The translations under genes were made by a program, and so were the position numbers. From positions 1 to 53,702 of the forward strand of contig JACRCC010000036.1 in NCBI GenBank assembly GCA_016234405.1: 53,702 nt of DNA. The letters run 5' to 3'. Shown in pieces: positions 31,378 through 38,960 of the stretch. How positions within the stretch are numbered: the stretch's first letter is position 1; every line of letters starts with the position of its first letter. The DNA is from Deltaproteobacteria bacterium (GTDB taxonomy: Bacteria > Desulfobacterota > GWC2-55-46). The notes below the pieces were generated by a model. The model ran no database searches, was not told the DNA's origin, and saw only the letters and a list, made by a program, of their open reading frames with translations.

Positions 31378-31778
31378 CTCACCAGCTTCCTGAACCCGCA
31401 TACAATCGCCTGTTGCGGGGCTTTTTTCAAAAAAGCAACCGGTATCTCGCTAACCTTCTGCGCCTCTTCAGAACGCCTAAGATGAATCTGTCTCAACCCC
31501 TCAAGCGCGCTTGCCACGCTGCATCCTTTGGGGCAGCGCGAATAGCATTGCAGGCAACCCACGCAGACCCAGATGGAATTCGCGTTCATGACCTCGTCAA
31601 CCCTTCCGAGCTGCAGCATCCGCATGACCTGATGCGGCTGGACGTCCATTGCGTAGGACACCGGACAGCCGCCCGAGCAGTTGCCGCACTGGTAGCACTT
31701 CTTGAAATCCTCTCCGCTTATGCGCTCGATGCGCTGGACAACGGAACTTTTTATATCGTCATTCGAGAGCTTAATCAT
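31374..31778 (-). CDS. hdrC: Heterodisulfide reductase subunit C
   Basis: 134 residues from ATG 31778, overlapping the fumarase beta stop by eight bases (ATGATTAA). CYQCGNCSGGCPV (about 28-40) and CVGCLQCYSRCPKGC (about 72-86) bind two [4Fe-4S] clusters that pass electrons from HdrA to HdrB. Coupling to fumarase places the Hdr genes firmly on the TCA-cycle transcript. The stop lies in the dispersed 66-base repeat. Confidence 0.92.
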   Translation of the reverse strand: MIKLSNDDIKSSVVQRIERISGEDFKKCYQCGNCSGGCPVSYAMDVQPHQVMRMLQLGRVDEVMNANSIWVCVGCLQCYSRCPKGCSVASALEGLRQIHLRRSEEAQKVSEIPVAFLKKAPQQAIVCGFRKLVS

Positions 31779-32355
31779 TACCCGTGCCCCTGTATTTCTC
31801 AACGCCTTGAACGAAGAGGTCTCCTCCGACCGCGTCGTTGACGACTATGGCCGGAAAGTTCTCGACCTCAAGTCTCCTTATGGCCTCTGGCCCGAGGTCT
31901 TCGTAGGCTATGACCTCCGCCTTTTTTATGGCGCGGGCGATGAGCGCGGCCGCGCCGCCGACCGCCGCGAAGTAGACCGCCTTATTCCTCTTCATGGCCT
32001 CCAATACGTCTTTGCTTCTCGCGCCTTTCCCTATCATGCCCTTCAAACCGAGGTCCAAAAGCCTCGGGCTGTATGCGTCCATCCTGCCGCTTGTCGTGGG
32101 ACCCGCCGAGCCTATAACCTGACCGGGCTTTGCGGGCGTGGGGCCGACGTAATATATTATCTGCCCCTTTATGTCGAATGGAAGTTTGCCTGCGGAGAGG
32201 GCTATACCCTCCTTGTCGAGAAGCTCGATTAGCCTTTTGTGCGCCGCGTCCCTTGCCGTATAAAGGACGCCTGTTATGAGAACCTTGTCCCCGGCGCGGA
32301 GTTTTTCAACGTCGGCATTCGTGAGCGGCGAGGTTATCTTGATGGACACCGTCAT
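31771..32355 (-). CDS. fumB: Class I fumarate hydratase beta (C-terminal) subunit
   Basis: 194 residues from ATG 32355, one base after the alpha-subunit stop. The Fe-S hydro-lyase beta domain is shown by DKVLITGVLYTARDAAHKRL (about 23-42), YYVGPTPAKPGQVIGSAGPT (about 68-87), TSGRMD and MIGKGARS. It forms the substrate-binding half of the [4Fe-4S] fumarase. Class I enzymes are oxygen-labile, matching the rest of the cluster. A tartrate dehydratase activity is possible in this family, but the mdh neighbour favours fumarase. Confidence 0.92.
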   Translation of the reverse strand: MTVSIKITSPLTNADVEKLRAGDKVLITGVLYTARDAAHKRLIELLDKEGIALSAGKLPFDIKGQIIYYVGPTPAKPGQVIGSAGPTTSGRMDAYSPRLLDLGLKGMIGKGARSKDVLEAMKRNKAVYFAAVGGAAALIARAIKKAEVIAYEDLGPEAIRRLEVENFPAIVVNDAVGGDLFVQGVEKYRGTGND

Positions 32356-32356
32356 T

Positions 32357-33193
32357 CTATATAACCGCCTCTTTGTGTCTGTCCGCGTGGCACTGGATAT
32401 TGACGGCAACCGGCAGGCTTGCTATGTGGCACGGATAGGTCTCTATGTGAACGGCGAGCGCCGTGACCGTGCCGCCGAACCCCATAGGCCCGATGCCGAG
32501 GCCGTTTATCGTCTTAAGAAGTTCTTCTTCGAGGCCCGCAACGTCGCCGTCAAGGTTCTTTCCCCCGACCGGCCTTAGAAGCGCCTTTTTTGCGAGGATG
32601 GCGGATTGCTCGAAGTCCCCGCCGATGCCCACGCCTACGATTATCGGCGGACACGGGTTGCCGCCCGCCTCCCTTACGGCCTCGACCACAAAACCCTTTA
32701 TGCCGGGCACGCCTTCGGAGGGTTTCAGCATCTTCAAGCGGCTCATGTTCTCGCTGCCCGCGCCCTTTGGCGCGAACTTTATCTTGACCTTATCCCCCTC
32801 GACCATGCGCGTATGGATTATCGCGGGCGTGTTGTCGCCGGTATTCGTCCTTTTAAGAGGGTCGCAGACGGATTTTCTCAAATACCCGTCTTTATAACCC
32901 TGACGCACGCCCTCGTTTATCGCGTCCTCGAGGGAGCCGTCAAGCTCAACGCCCCTCCCGGCCTCGACGAAGAATACGGATATGCCCGTATCTTGGCACA
33001 TGGGGACGTTCTCGGCGTCGGCTATCTCGAAGTTTTTTATTATCTGGGCCAAAACCTCCCTGCCGAGCGGAGATGCCTCTTTTTCGGAAGCAACGCGGAT
33101 GGCGGCGGCGGCATCAGGTTCGAGATGACAGGCCGCGGCAATGCAGAGCTCTTTTACCTTCGCGGTTATGTCTTTGACCGAAACTTTTCTCAA
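32357..33193 (-). CDS. fumA: Class I fumarate hydratase alpha (N-terminal) subunit
   Basis: 278 residues. PMCQDTGISVFFVEAGRG (about 64-81) carries the first cluster Cys, and GGNPCPPIIVGVGIGGDFEQ (about 177-196), SENMSRLKML and GPMGFGGTVTALAVHIETYP (about 236-255) complete the Fe-S hydro-lyase alpha domain. In the reductive direction it dehydrates malate to fumarate. It is 14 bases from mdh and one base from fumB, so the three are co-transcribed. Confidence 0.93.
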   Translation of the reverse strand: MRKVSVKDITAKVKELCIAAACHLEPDAAAAIRVASEKEASPLGREVLAQIIKNFEIADAENVPMCQDTGISVFFVEAGRGVELDGSLEDAINEGVRQGYKDGYLRKSVCDPLKRTNTGDNTPAIIHTRMVEGDKVKIKFAPKGAGSENMSRLKMLKPSEGVPGIKGFVVEAVREAGGNPCPPIIVGVGIGGDFEQSAILAKKALLRPVGGKNLDGDVAGLEEELLKTINGLGIGPMGFGGTVTALAVHIETYPCHIASLPVAVNIQCHADRHKEAVI

Positions 33194-33207
33194 CGAAATG
33201 CGCCCCT

Positions 33208-34137
33208 TTAAAATTTAAGCTCGTCAATGAGGCCTTTCACGGCCTTTACCGAATCCTCGAACGCCTTTTTCTCTCCGGCGTCGAGCTCTATCTCAATTAT
33301 CCTCTCGGCGCCCCCCGCGCCTATAACGACCGGAACGCCTATGAACATGCCCTTCACGCCGTACTGGCCGTCGCAGTACGCGGCGCAGGGGATTACGCGC
33401 TTTTTGTCTCTTATGATGGCCTCGCACATCTCGGCTATGGCCGCCGAAGGCGCGCAGTATGCGCTGCCGGTCTTGAGGAGCGCGACTATCTCGCCGCCCG
33501 CCTTTTTGGTGCGGCCCATAATCGCGTCAATCTTCTCTGGAGGCAAAAGCTGCGTTATCGGTATCCCGGAGACGGTTGAATATCTTTTAAGGGGCACCAT
33601 CTCGTCCGCGTGACCGCCTATGACCATCGCGTGCACGTCTTCCATTGACACGCCAAGCTCCATTGCGATAAACGCGCGCAAACGGCCGCCGTCAAGCGCG
33701 CCTGAAAGTCCCATTATCTTTTTGGGCGCAAGACCGCTATGCTTCCACGCCGCATAGACCATCACGTCAAGCGGGTTCGTAACTATAAGAAGATGCGCGT
33801 TTGGAGAATGTTTTACAACCCCCTCCACGACGTTTTTCAGGATACCGACGTTCGTCGCGATGAGATCGCTTCTGCTCATCCCAGGTTTTCGAGGGATGCC
33901 CGCGGTTATGATAACCACGTCGGAATTCGCGGTGGCTTTATAATCGTTTGTCCCGACGACCAACGAGTCAAAACCCTCTATGGGGGAGGCCTCCATGAGG
34001 TCAAGGGATTTTCCCTGCGGCACGCCCTCGACGATGTCAAGGAGGACAACGTCTCCAAGTTCTTTGAGCGCAATCCAGAGCGCGGTATGCGCCCCCACGT
34101 GCCCGGCGCCGACAACGGTAATCTTTTTTCTCGACAT
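33208..34137 (-). CDS. mdh: Malate dehydrogenase (LDH-like type)
   Basis: 309 residues from ATG 34137, with AAGGAGG close upstream; an ATG three bases earlier is too near that box. KITVVGAGHVGAHTALWIAL (about 4-23) is the NAD-binding motif, TAGIPRKPGMSRSDLI (about 78-93) is the mobile loop with substrate Arg residues, VTNPLDVMVYAAW (about 117-129) is conserved, and VIGGHADEMVPLKRYS (about 172-187) has the catalytic His. The Arg-Lys pair after GIP fits malate over lactate. It is the first gene of the long train behind the promoter at 34258-34292. Confidence 0.94.
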   Translation of the reverse strand: MSRKKITVVGAGHVGAHTALWIALKELGDVVLLDIVEGVPQGKSLDLMEASPIEGFDSLVVGTNDYKATANSDVVIITAGIPRKPGMSRSDLIATNVGILKNVVEGVVKHSPNAHLLIVTNPLDVMVYAAWKHSGLAPKKIMGLSGALDGGRLRAFIAMELGVSMEDVHAMVIGGHADEMVPLKRYSTVSGIPITQLLPPEKIDAIMGRTKKAGGEIVALLKTGSAYCAPSAAIAEMCEAIIRDKKRVIPCAAYCDGQYGVKGMFIGVPVVIGAGGAERIIEIELDAGEKKAFEDSVKAVKGLIDELKF

Positions 34138-34257
34138 CATGCCTCCTTGAATAAAAACTATTTTGGTTGGACTTCTTAACCCTATAACCTATTGATTTTT
34201 AAAAATATTTTAGGCTGATACTTTTCTGAAATAATCCCGGCAAAGGCTATGCCTCTA

Positions 34258-34292
34258 TTGTATACAGTATACAAAAACGCCTTTTCTGTCAA
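34258..34292 (-). promoter_or_regulatory. Promoter and palindromic operator of the mdh-fum-hdr-flx-tfr train
   Basis: On the minus strand TTGACA (34292-34287) is followed after 15 bases by TATACT (or after 17 by TACTGT). The perfect 17-bp palindrome TTGTATACTGTATACAA (34274-34258) covers the -10 region. A dimeric repressor, perhaps GntR-like from the TGTATACA half-sites, could block initiation. The leader to mdh is then about 115 bases. The regulator is not encoded in the window so far as I can see. Confidence 0.72.
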
Positions 34293-34410
34293 GGATTTTC
34301 TAAACCATAGGCCGGAGCGCCTCGGCCCCAAAAGTCCTTGAAATCAAGCGGTTTGTGTGCTAATTGTAAACATACTCCGGCGTATGGAGCACAACAGCGG
34401 CAGAAAAATA

Positions 34411-34487
<77 letters not shown>

Positions 34488-34498
34488 GTTTTTTTAAA

Positions 34499-34753
34499 AT
34501 GACAGGAAGCATTGATCCCGCAGCAGGTATAAATCCTACAGACAGTAGAAACAGGGGTGAATACACGCATACCGCCAAAAAAGAAGTATCCAAACTCCTT
34601 ACAACGCTGCCTGACGACTGCTCGCTCGAAGACATCCAGTAACATCTCTTCGTGCTTCAGAAGATCGAACGCGGCTTGCAGGACGCCAAAGAGGGCCGCG
34701 TTCTGACACAGAGGGAGGTCGAAAAGCGGATGTCCAGATGGCTCGGCAAGTAG
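34499..34753 (+). pseudogene. Broken addiction-module antitoxin gene
   Basis: 85 codons with an in-frame TAA at 34640-34642. The frame reads KEVSKLLTTLPDDCSLEDIQ, stop, HLFVLQKIERGLQDAKEGRV and REVEKRMSRWLGK, which matches small helical antitoxins of RelE/ParE modules; the stop probably replaced a Tyr codon (TAT or TAC). It overlaps the dead toxin gene after it and begins 12 bases beyond tRNA-Pro. Confidence 0.82.
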
Positions 34754-34896
34754 TCTGGTCAAAAGAGGCAGTCGAAGATATCACGGCTGCAACCTAACAC
34801 ATCTCCCGCGACTCGGCCTATTACGCCTCTGCTTTCGTAAACGAGATTCTTGAAGCGGGCATTTACAACCACGCGTCTTTTGATATATACTCGTGA
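34738..34896 (+). pseudogene. Broken RelE/ParE-type toxin gene
   Basis: Opens ARQVVWSKEAVEDITAAT, then an in-frame TAA at 34795-34797, HISRDSAYYASAFVNEILEA, and an early end. That is the N-terminal third of a RelE/ParE toxin; the catalytic C-terminal part is missing. It is the partner of the broken antitoxin at 34499-34753. Confidence 0.82.
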
Positions 34897-34902
34897 TATA
34901 TA
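34881..34902 (+). promoter_or_regulatory. Direct repeat TGATATATA x2 ahead of vapB
   Basis: Two copies of TGATATATA, 13 bases apart, in the AT-rich leader 32 bases before the antitoxin start. Probably the promoter/operator of the vapBC pair, where the VapBC complex would bind. Confidence 0.45.
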
Positions 34903-34933
34903 ACCTTAAACGAATTCTCGGAGCCGCGCCGAT

Positions 34934-35170
34934 ATGTCAACCGCAAAAAAGATACTCTTTGTCCTTGAAGAAGGCGTAAGGGATGAACTTGAAAGCCTCA
35001 TACCTCCCGGACAGCGGAGCAGGGTGATAAACGAAGCGCTCAAGAAAGAATTGCTCTTTTTGAGAAGAAAAAGGAGCGCCGTCGAACTCGTTAAGCTGTC
35101 TTCACGCACCCGCCCCGTCTCAACAAGGGCTATTGTTGAAGAACTCAAAAATGACAGAAAAAGGCGCTGA
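34934..35170 (+). CDS. vapB: VapB-like antitoxin
   Basis: 78 residues. IPPGQRSRVINEALKKELLF (about 23-42) looks like a ribbon-helix-helix DNA-binding core, and the C-terminal SAVELVKLSSRTRPVSTRAI (about 48-67) would wrap the toxin. The gene overlaps vapC by 20 bases, the usual coupling in VapBC pairs. It is intact, unlike the pair just upstream. Confidence 0.82.
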   Translation: MSTAKKILFVLEEGVRDELESLIPPGQRSRVINEALKKELLFLRRKRSAVELVKLSSRTRPVSTRAIVEELKNDRKRR

Positions 35171-35591
35171 CAGGCAGAAAGTTATCGTGCCGGACGCCTC
35201 GGCAATCCTCAAGTGGGCGCTCGGTGGCGACGAACCTGAACGTGAGAGCGCCCTCAGAATACTCAACGGATGGCTTGAGGGCAAATACGAGATAATCCTG
35301 CCTTCACTTTGGATTTTTGAGGTCGGAAATATCCTCAGCCGCAGGGAGCCTGAACTGGCCAAAAAGATACTATGTGAGCTTTTGGATCTCAGGTTTGCCG
35401 TCGCGGAGATTGACGAGAGGCTTTTAGCAACGATACTGTCTATCGTGCGAGATAAAAAGGTTACGTTTTACGACGCATCTTATCACGCAATCGCCATACT
35501 TAACAACGGGACTTTCGTCACTGCCGACCGCTCTTATTTCAACAGGGTTAAAGAAAAAGGGTTTATCCGGCTTTTAAGCGACTTAGATTGA
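35151..35591 (+). CDS. vapC: VapC-like PIN-domain toxin
   Basis: 146 residues from ATG 35151; a TTG 18 bases upstream is also possible. PIN acidic residues appear in VPDASAILKWAL (about 11-22), IFEVGNILSRRE (about 57-68), TFYDASYHAIAI (about 107-118) and FVTADRSYFN (about 124-133), so the active site is complete. VapC toxins are ribonucleases, often cutting tRNA. The pair lies between tRNA-Pro and tRNA-Arg. Confidence 0.9.
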   Translation: MTEKGADRQKVIVPDASAILKWALGGDEPERESALRILNGWLEGKYEIILPSLWIFEVGNILSRREPELAKKILCELLDLRFAVAEIDERLLATILSIVRDKKVTFYDASYHAIAILNNGTFVTADRSYFNRVKEKGFIRLLSDLD

Positions 35592-35616
35592 ATCTCAGAA
35601 GACACACAACACCAAC

Positions 35617-35693
<77 letters not shown>

Positions 35694-35793
35694 ATTTTTT
35701 ACCAACCCCCCTGGCCCCCTTGCTTTTTCGCCTCAGTTCTGATATTTTGAAACCCTTGTAACGTTTTTGCCGTTTAAGCCAAGGAGGTAACGG

Positions 35794-36429
35794 ATGATAC
35801 GACTATTCAACTGCGGCCGCCCGTTCACGGCGGCCTTCGCGCTCATGGCGGTATTTTCCCTTTTCTTGTCAGCGCAGACCGGCTGCTCCAAGCGCGAAAA
35901 GACCCCGGAGGAAAAGGCCCAGGAAGAAGCCGCGAACCTACAGGCGGCCTTAGGGCATTTCAATAAAGGCAACGATTTGCTCGCCGCCAAGGACTACGAC
36001 GGGGCGATAACGGAATACGTCGAGTCCGTAAAGTTAAATCCCTCAAACCCGGCGGCGCAGAGCAACCTCGGCTTCGCTTATCTCGACAAGTTCAACGCGG
36101 CAAAAGACAAAAAAGACCCTGGCCTCATTGATAAGTCTTTAGAGCATCAAAAAAAAGCGACTGGACTCAACCCGGACATGGCTGCCGCGTATTACGGAAT
36201 AGCGATGGCGCTTGAACGCAAGGGGGACGTATACGGCGCGCTTGAGACTTGGCGACAGTTCCTAAAACTCTCCACCGGCAAGGGCGGGACCCCCTCGGAC
36301 GCGCAGTGGTCGGATAGCGCAAAGAAGCACATAAAGGCCATCGAGGAATTCATCAAAAAGAGGGAGAAGGAAGGGAAAAAAGCGCATCCTCAGCAAAAAC
36401 AGCCGCCGTCTAATCATAAAAAACAATAG
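35794..36429 (+). CDS. TPR-repeat lipoprotein
   Basis: 211 residues. The signal peptide has a hydrophobic stretch AFALMAVFSLFLSAQTG and a lipobox ending at Cys 31 (QTGC), so the protein is lipid-anchored. Tetratricopeptide repeats cover about 50-165: ALGHFNKGNDLLAAKDYDGA, YVESVKLNPSNPAAQSNLG and AAYYGIAMALERKGDVYGAL. The Lys/Gln-rich tail (about 185-211) is low complexity. TPR domains hold protein complexes together; the partner is unknown. A perfect AAGGAGGT lies five bases before the start. The gap 36430-36695 after it shows nothing recognisable. Confidence 0.88.
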   Translation: MIRLFNCGRPFTAAFALMAVFSLFLSAQTGCSKREKTPEEKAQEEAANLQAALGHFNKGNDLLAAKDYDGAITEYVESVKLNPSNPAAQSNLGFAYLDKFNAAKDKKDPGLIDKSLEHQKKATGLNPDMAAAYYGIAMALERKGDVYGALETWRQFLKLSTGKGGTPSDAQWSDSAKKHIKAIEEFIKKREKEGKKAHPQQKQPPSNHKKQ

Positions 36430-36695
36430 ACGGCTGACGCAAAATAATACGACCTTTTTTCGCGCTCAAGAACGTCCCCAGATGTTAGGTGTGCATTTTC
36501 AAGCCCGCAGTCCTGACGACACAGATGGGGCGTTATTGAGCGCGAACGCCTGCGCTGCCATGATATGTCTCCCTTGTAAACGCCCGAAAGGGGCAGGCAA
36601 ACCCAGCGCCGATTACCATCACGCCGCCGCCAAGTCTGCTCAAACGTTTGTGGTGGGAAGCGGCGCCGGGCGCATCGTATCACGGGGGGCATATC

Positions 36696-37133
36696 ATGGC
36701 CGGAATCACCAAAGACTTCTTCGCCGCATACCACTCGGCCATGTTCGAGCTTTTGGCCGAGGATGCCATCGAGTATAACGCCAAACTCGGCATCCTCATC
36801 GCAAGCCGTTGGATAAAAGGACTTAAACACCCCCCTTCAAACGCCTCGGAGTTCAAGGACTCGCTCGGCGCATTTTTCAACGGTCAATTCAAATTCGCCG
36901 ACAGCGCGGCAATGACCTTCGCCGCGGACGGCACGGCTGCGGTCCAAGTCGAGGGCTGCGCCATCTGCCCGGGCAACGAAATCCTCAAAAAAAGCGGCAA
37001 GTCAGGCTACTGCCCCATCTGCCACATGGTCAAATTCGCCGCCTACAAGACCATAAAAATGAACATCGAGTTAACGGAGATAGTGAGACCCGGGCCGGTC
37101 GGGGAATGCAGGCTGAGGTATAAGACGGCGTGA
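36696..37133 (+). CDS. Cys-rich protein of unknown function
   Basis: 145 residues from ATG 36696, which has six G ahead of it; an upstream ATG (36648) lacks support. The N-terminal half is helical (DFFAAYHSAMFELLAEDAIE). The C-terminal half has EGCAICPGNEILKK (about 86-99) and SGYCPICHMVKFAAYK (about 104-119), four Cys and a His that could bind metal, then VGECRLRYKTA at the end. The plan faintly recalls V4R-like or small-molecule-binding proteins with C-terminal Cys pairs, but I do not recognise the family. Confidence 0.75.
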   Translation: MAGITKDFFAAYHSAMFELLAEDAIEYNAKLGILIASRWIKGLKHPPSNASEFKDSLGAFFNGQFKFADSAAMTFAADGTAAVQVEGCAICPGNEILKKSGKSGYCPICHMVKFAAYKTIKMNIELTEIVRPGPVGECRLRYKTA

Positions 37134-37299
37134 GGCCGTTTCAAAAATCCGGATTCAATTTTTTTCACGACAATGAAAATAGGAACACCTGTTGTCCCTA
37201 TTTATTCGTCTATTTATTCCGCTGATTTTTGCGTTACCAGTATGAAACACATATGGACAACCCCCATGTCAGCCGTATATAATTCAGATAGACATCGCT

Positions 37300-37551
37300 A
37301 TGCCGACAATCAAAAATATTTCAGGGCCATACAGGTTTTTCTTTTACAGTTTTGATTGCAATGAGCAAATACATGTACATGCTCAGAGAGAAAGGATGGC
37401 CTGTAAATTCTGGATGCAACCGGTTGTATTGGCGAGGAATCAAGGTTTTACCCCAAAAGAGGTCAATGCCATACGGGAAATAATCTTAAAGAACAGGCAC
37501 AAAATAATGGAGGCATGGCATGAACACTGCGGTAAAAATACAAGAAGTTAG
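37300..37551 (+). CDS. DUF4160 protein
   Basis: 83 residues. MPTIKNISGPYRFFFYSFD, IHVHAQRERMACKFWM (about 28-43) and the tail KIMEAWHEHCG (about 69-79) match DUF4160, a small family usually encoded just before a DUF2442 gene. The pair resembles a toxin-antitoxin module in size and coupling, but no activity is established. The 166-base gap before it holds no gene. It overlaps the following gene by 32 bases. Confidence 0.85.
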   Translation: MPTIKNISGPYRFFFYSFDCNEQIHVHAQRERMACKFWMQPVVLARNQGFTPKEVNAIREIILKNRHKIMEAWHEHCGKNTRS

Positions 37552-37822
37552 AATTAAGGATGTAAGCGTCACCGAAGACACAATTACAGCTCAACTCATG
37601 GATGGACGGATAATCAGCGTTCCGCTTGCATGGTCATGGCGATTGTCGGAAGCGACGCCCAAACAGCGCACAAATTGGAGAATTATCGGAGATGGACATG
37701 GTGTGCATTGGCCTGATATTGATGAGGATATAAGCGCCGAAGGCATGCTTTATGGTATTCCCGCTCCAAGACCTCAAATATCTTCAAATCCCAACGCTAA
37801 ATCAGAACGAAAGAAAAAATGA
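37520..37822 (+). CDS. DUF2442 protein
   Basis: 100 residues. RIKDVSVTEDTITAQLMDGR (about 11-30), IISVPLAWSWRLSEATPKQR (about 31-50) and VHWPDIDEDISAEGMLYG (about 63-80) are the DUF2442 landmarks. The family has an NE0471-like N-terminal domain, and some members carry an added HTH, absent here. The C-terminal KSERKKK is basic. It is coupled to DUF4160. Confidence 0.87.
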   Translation: MNTAVKIQEVRIKDVSVTEDTITAQLMDGRIISVPLAWSWRLSEATPKQRTNWRIIGDGHGVHWPDIDEDISAEGMLYGIPAPRPQISSNPNAKSERKKK

Positions 37823-37896
37823 TTGAAAATCGGGATGTGTCCCGAATGATCTCTAAAGACGGTATCTACAGGGCTTGAGAAATAACATAAAACCCC

Positions 37897-38373
37897 CTAC
37901 TTGAAAAAACTCTCCTTCTCGTAGATAATCCCCTTTGCGTCTTCCTTCAATACGCCGCCGTCAATCACCTCGCCGATGAAGAGCGTGTGGTCTCCCGCGT
38001 CGTGGAACGAGACGACCTTGCAGTCCATCCACGCTATCGCGTCCTTTAAAATAGGGCATCCCGTTGCCTTAGTGTCGTAATCCCTGTCCGCGAACTTGTC
38101 GGTCTTCTTGCCGGTCTTGAGCCCGAAGTGACGGCCCGTCTCGACGTTGTCAGGCCCGAGCACGTTAACGGCGAAGACACCGGAGTCTCGTATCATGTCG
38201 TGCGAATGACGGGTATGGCCCACGGATATCGTTACGAGCGGCGGTTCAAACGACGCCCGGCAGACCCATGCCGCAGTCATGGCGTTCACCTTATCGCCGA
38301 GCTTGGCGCTTATGACATAGACGCCGTGCGTTATCCTTTTCTGCGCATGGGATATCTCATGTTTTACGGTCAT
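37897..38373 (-). CDS. Flavin reductase-like FMN-binding protein
   Basis: 158 residues of the split-barrel flavin reductase fold. ITHGVYVISAKLGDKVNAMT (about 14-33), ASFEPPLVTISVGHTRHSHD (about 40-59), FAVNVLGPDNVETGRHFG (about 67-84) and GDHTLFIGEVIDGG (about 127-140) are typical; FMN is bound between two monomers. Members reduce flavins or form the flavin half of high-molecular-weight rubredoxin-type oxygen scavengers. It stands alone here, between convergent and divergent neighbours. Confidence 0.88.
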   Translation of the reverse strand: MTVKHEISHAQKRITHGVYVISAKLGDKVNAMTAAWVCRASFEPPLVTISVGHTRHSHDMIRDSGVFAVNVLGPDNVETGRHFGLKTGKKTDKFADRDYDTKATGCPILKDAIAWMDCKVVSFHDAGDHTLFIGEVIDGGVLKEDAKGIIYEKESFFK

Positions 38374-38411
38374 CGGGCCCCTTATTCTTTTCTTGATTGA
38401 TATACGCGCGG

Positions 38412-38912
38412 TTATTTGGAATGACGGTCCGCGACCTTGCTGGCCCCGTAGGAACCGGGTTTCGTAACCGCGGCGTAGCCCGAGCCGGTAACCATGCCCA
38501 CGACCTCTTTTATGATGTCGCGGGTGTCGCCGTTATTCCCGATGTCAAGGTGTATTTCAACGGGGAGTTTTTTGAATCCGTTTTCGTTCAATTTGCCGCT
38601 CATGACCGAGGCAAGCTCGATGGACATGGTGGCCTCGTAGAACATCCTTTGGCGCAGGTTCTCTATCTTTTTGCGGTGGAGTTTTTTGTAGAAATATATG
38701 CCGCCGTGCCCTATCCGATGTATGATTATCGCGCTTACGAACAGGGTCTCGGTGTTGAGGAAGGAGTCCGTGCCGATGATGAGGTTATATGCGCGGGTCT
38801 TGTCTTCGTTTATGTAGGAGACGAGTTTGGAAAACATCTCCTCTAAGGACAGGCGTCCGTAAGTCGGGCTTATAAAGTCTTGCCAAGCGGAGTATTTCTC
38901 CGATAAAATCAT
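38412..38912 (-). CDS. DUF458 / YkuK-family RNase H-like protein
   Basis: 166 residues. YNLIIGTDSFLNTE (about 42-55), VSAIIIHRIGHGGIYFYKKL (about 59-78), YEATMSIELASVM (about 92-104) and VEIHLDIGNNGDTRDIIKEV (about 117-136) fit the DUF458 family, whose fold resembles RNase H with Asp at strand ends (D49, D122). Function is not established. It shares a short divergent region with the nuclease operon starting at 38961. Confidence 0.85.
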   Translation of the reverse strand: MILSEKYSAWQDFISPTYGRLSLEEMFSKLVSYINEDKTRAYNLIIGTDSFLNTETLFVSAIIIHRIGHGGIYFYKKLHRKKIENLRQRMFYEATMSIELASVMSGKLNENGFKKLPVEIHLDIGNNGDTRDIIKEVVGMVTGSGYAAVTKPGSYGASKVADRHSK

Positions 38913-38960
38913 TTTGGCATGATACTACAAAAGGGTTGATAAAAACAAGGGGTTTTTCCT

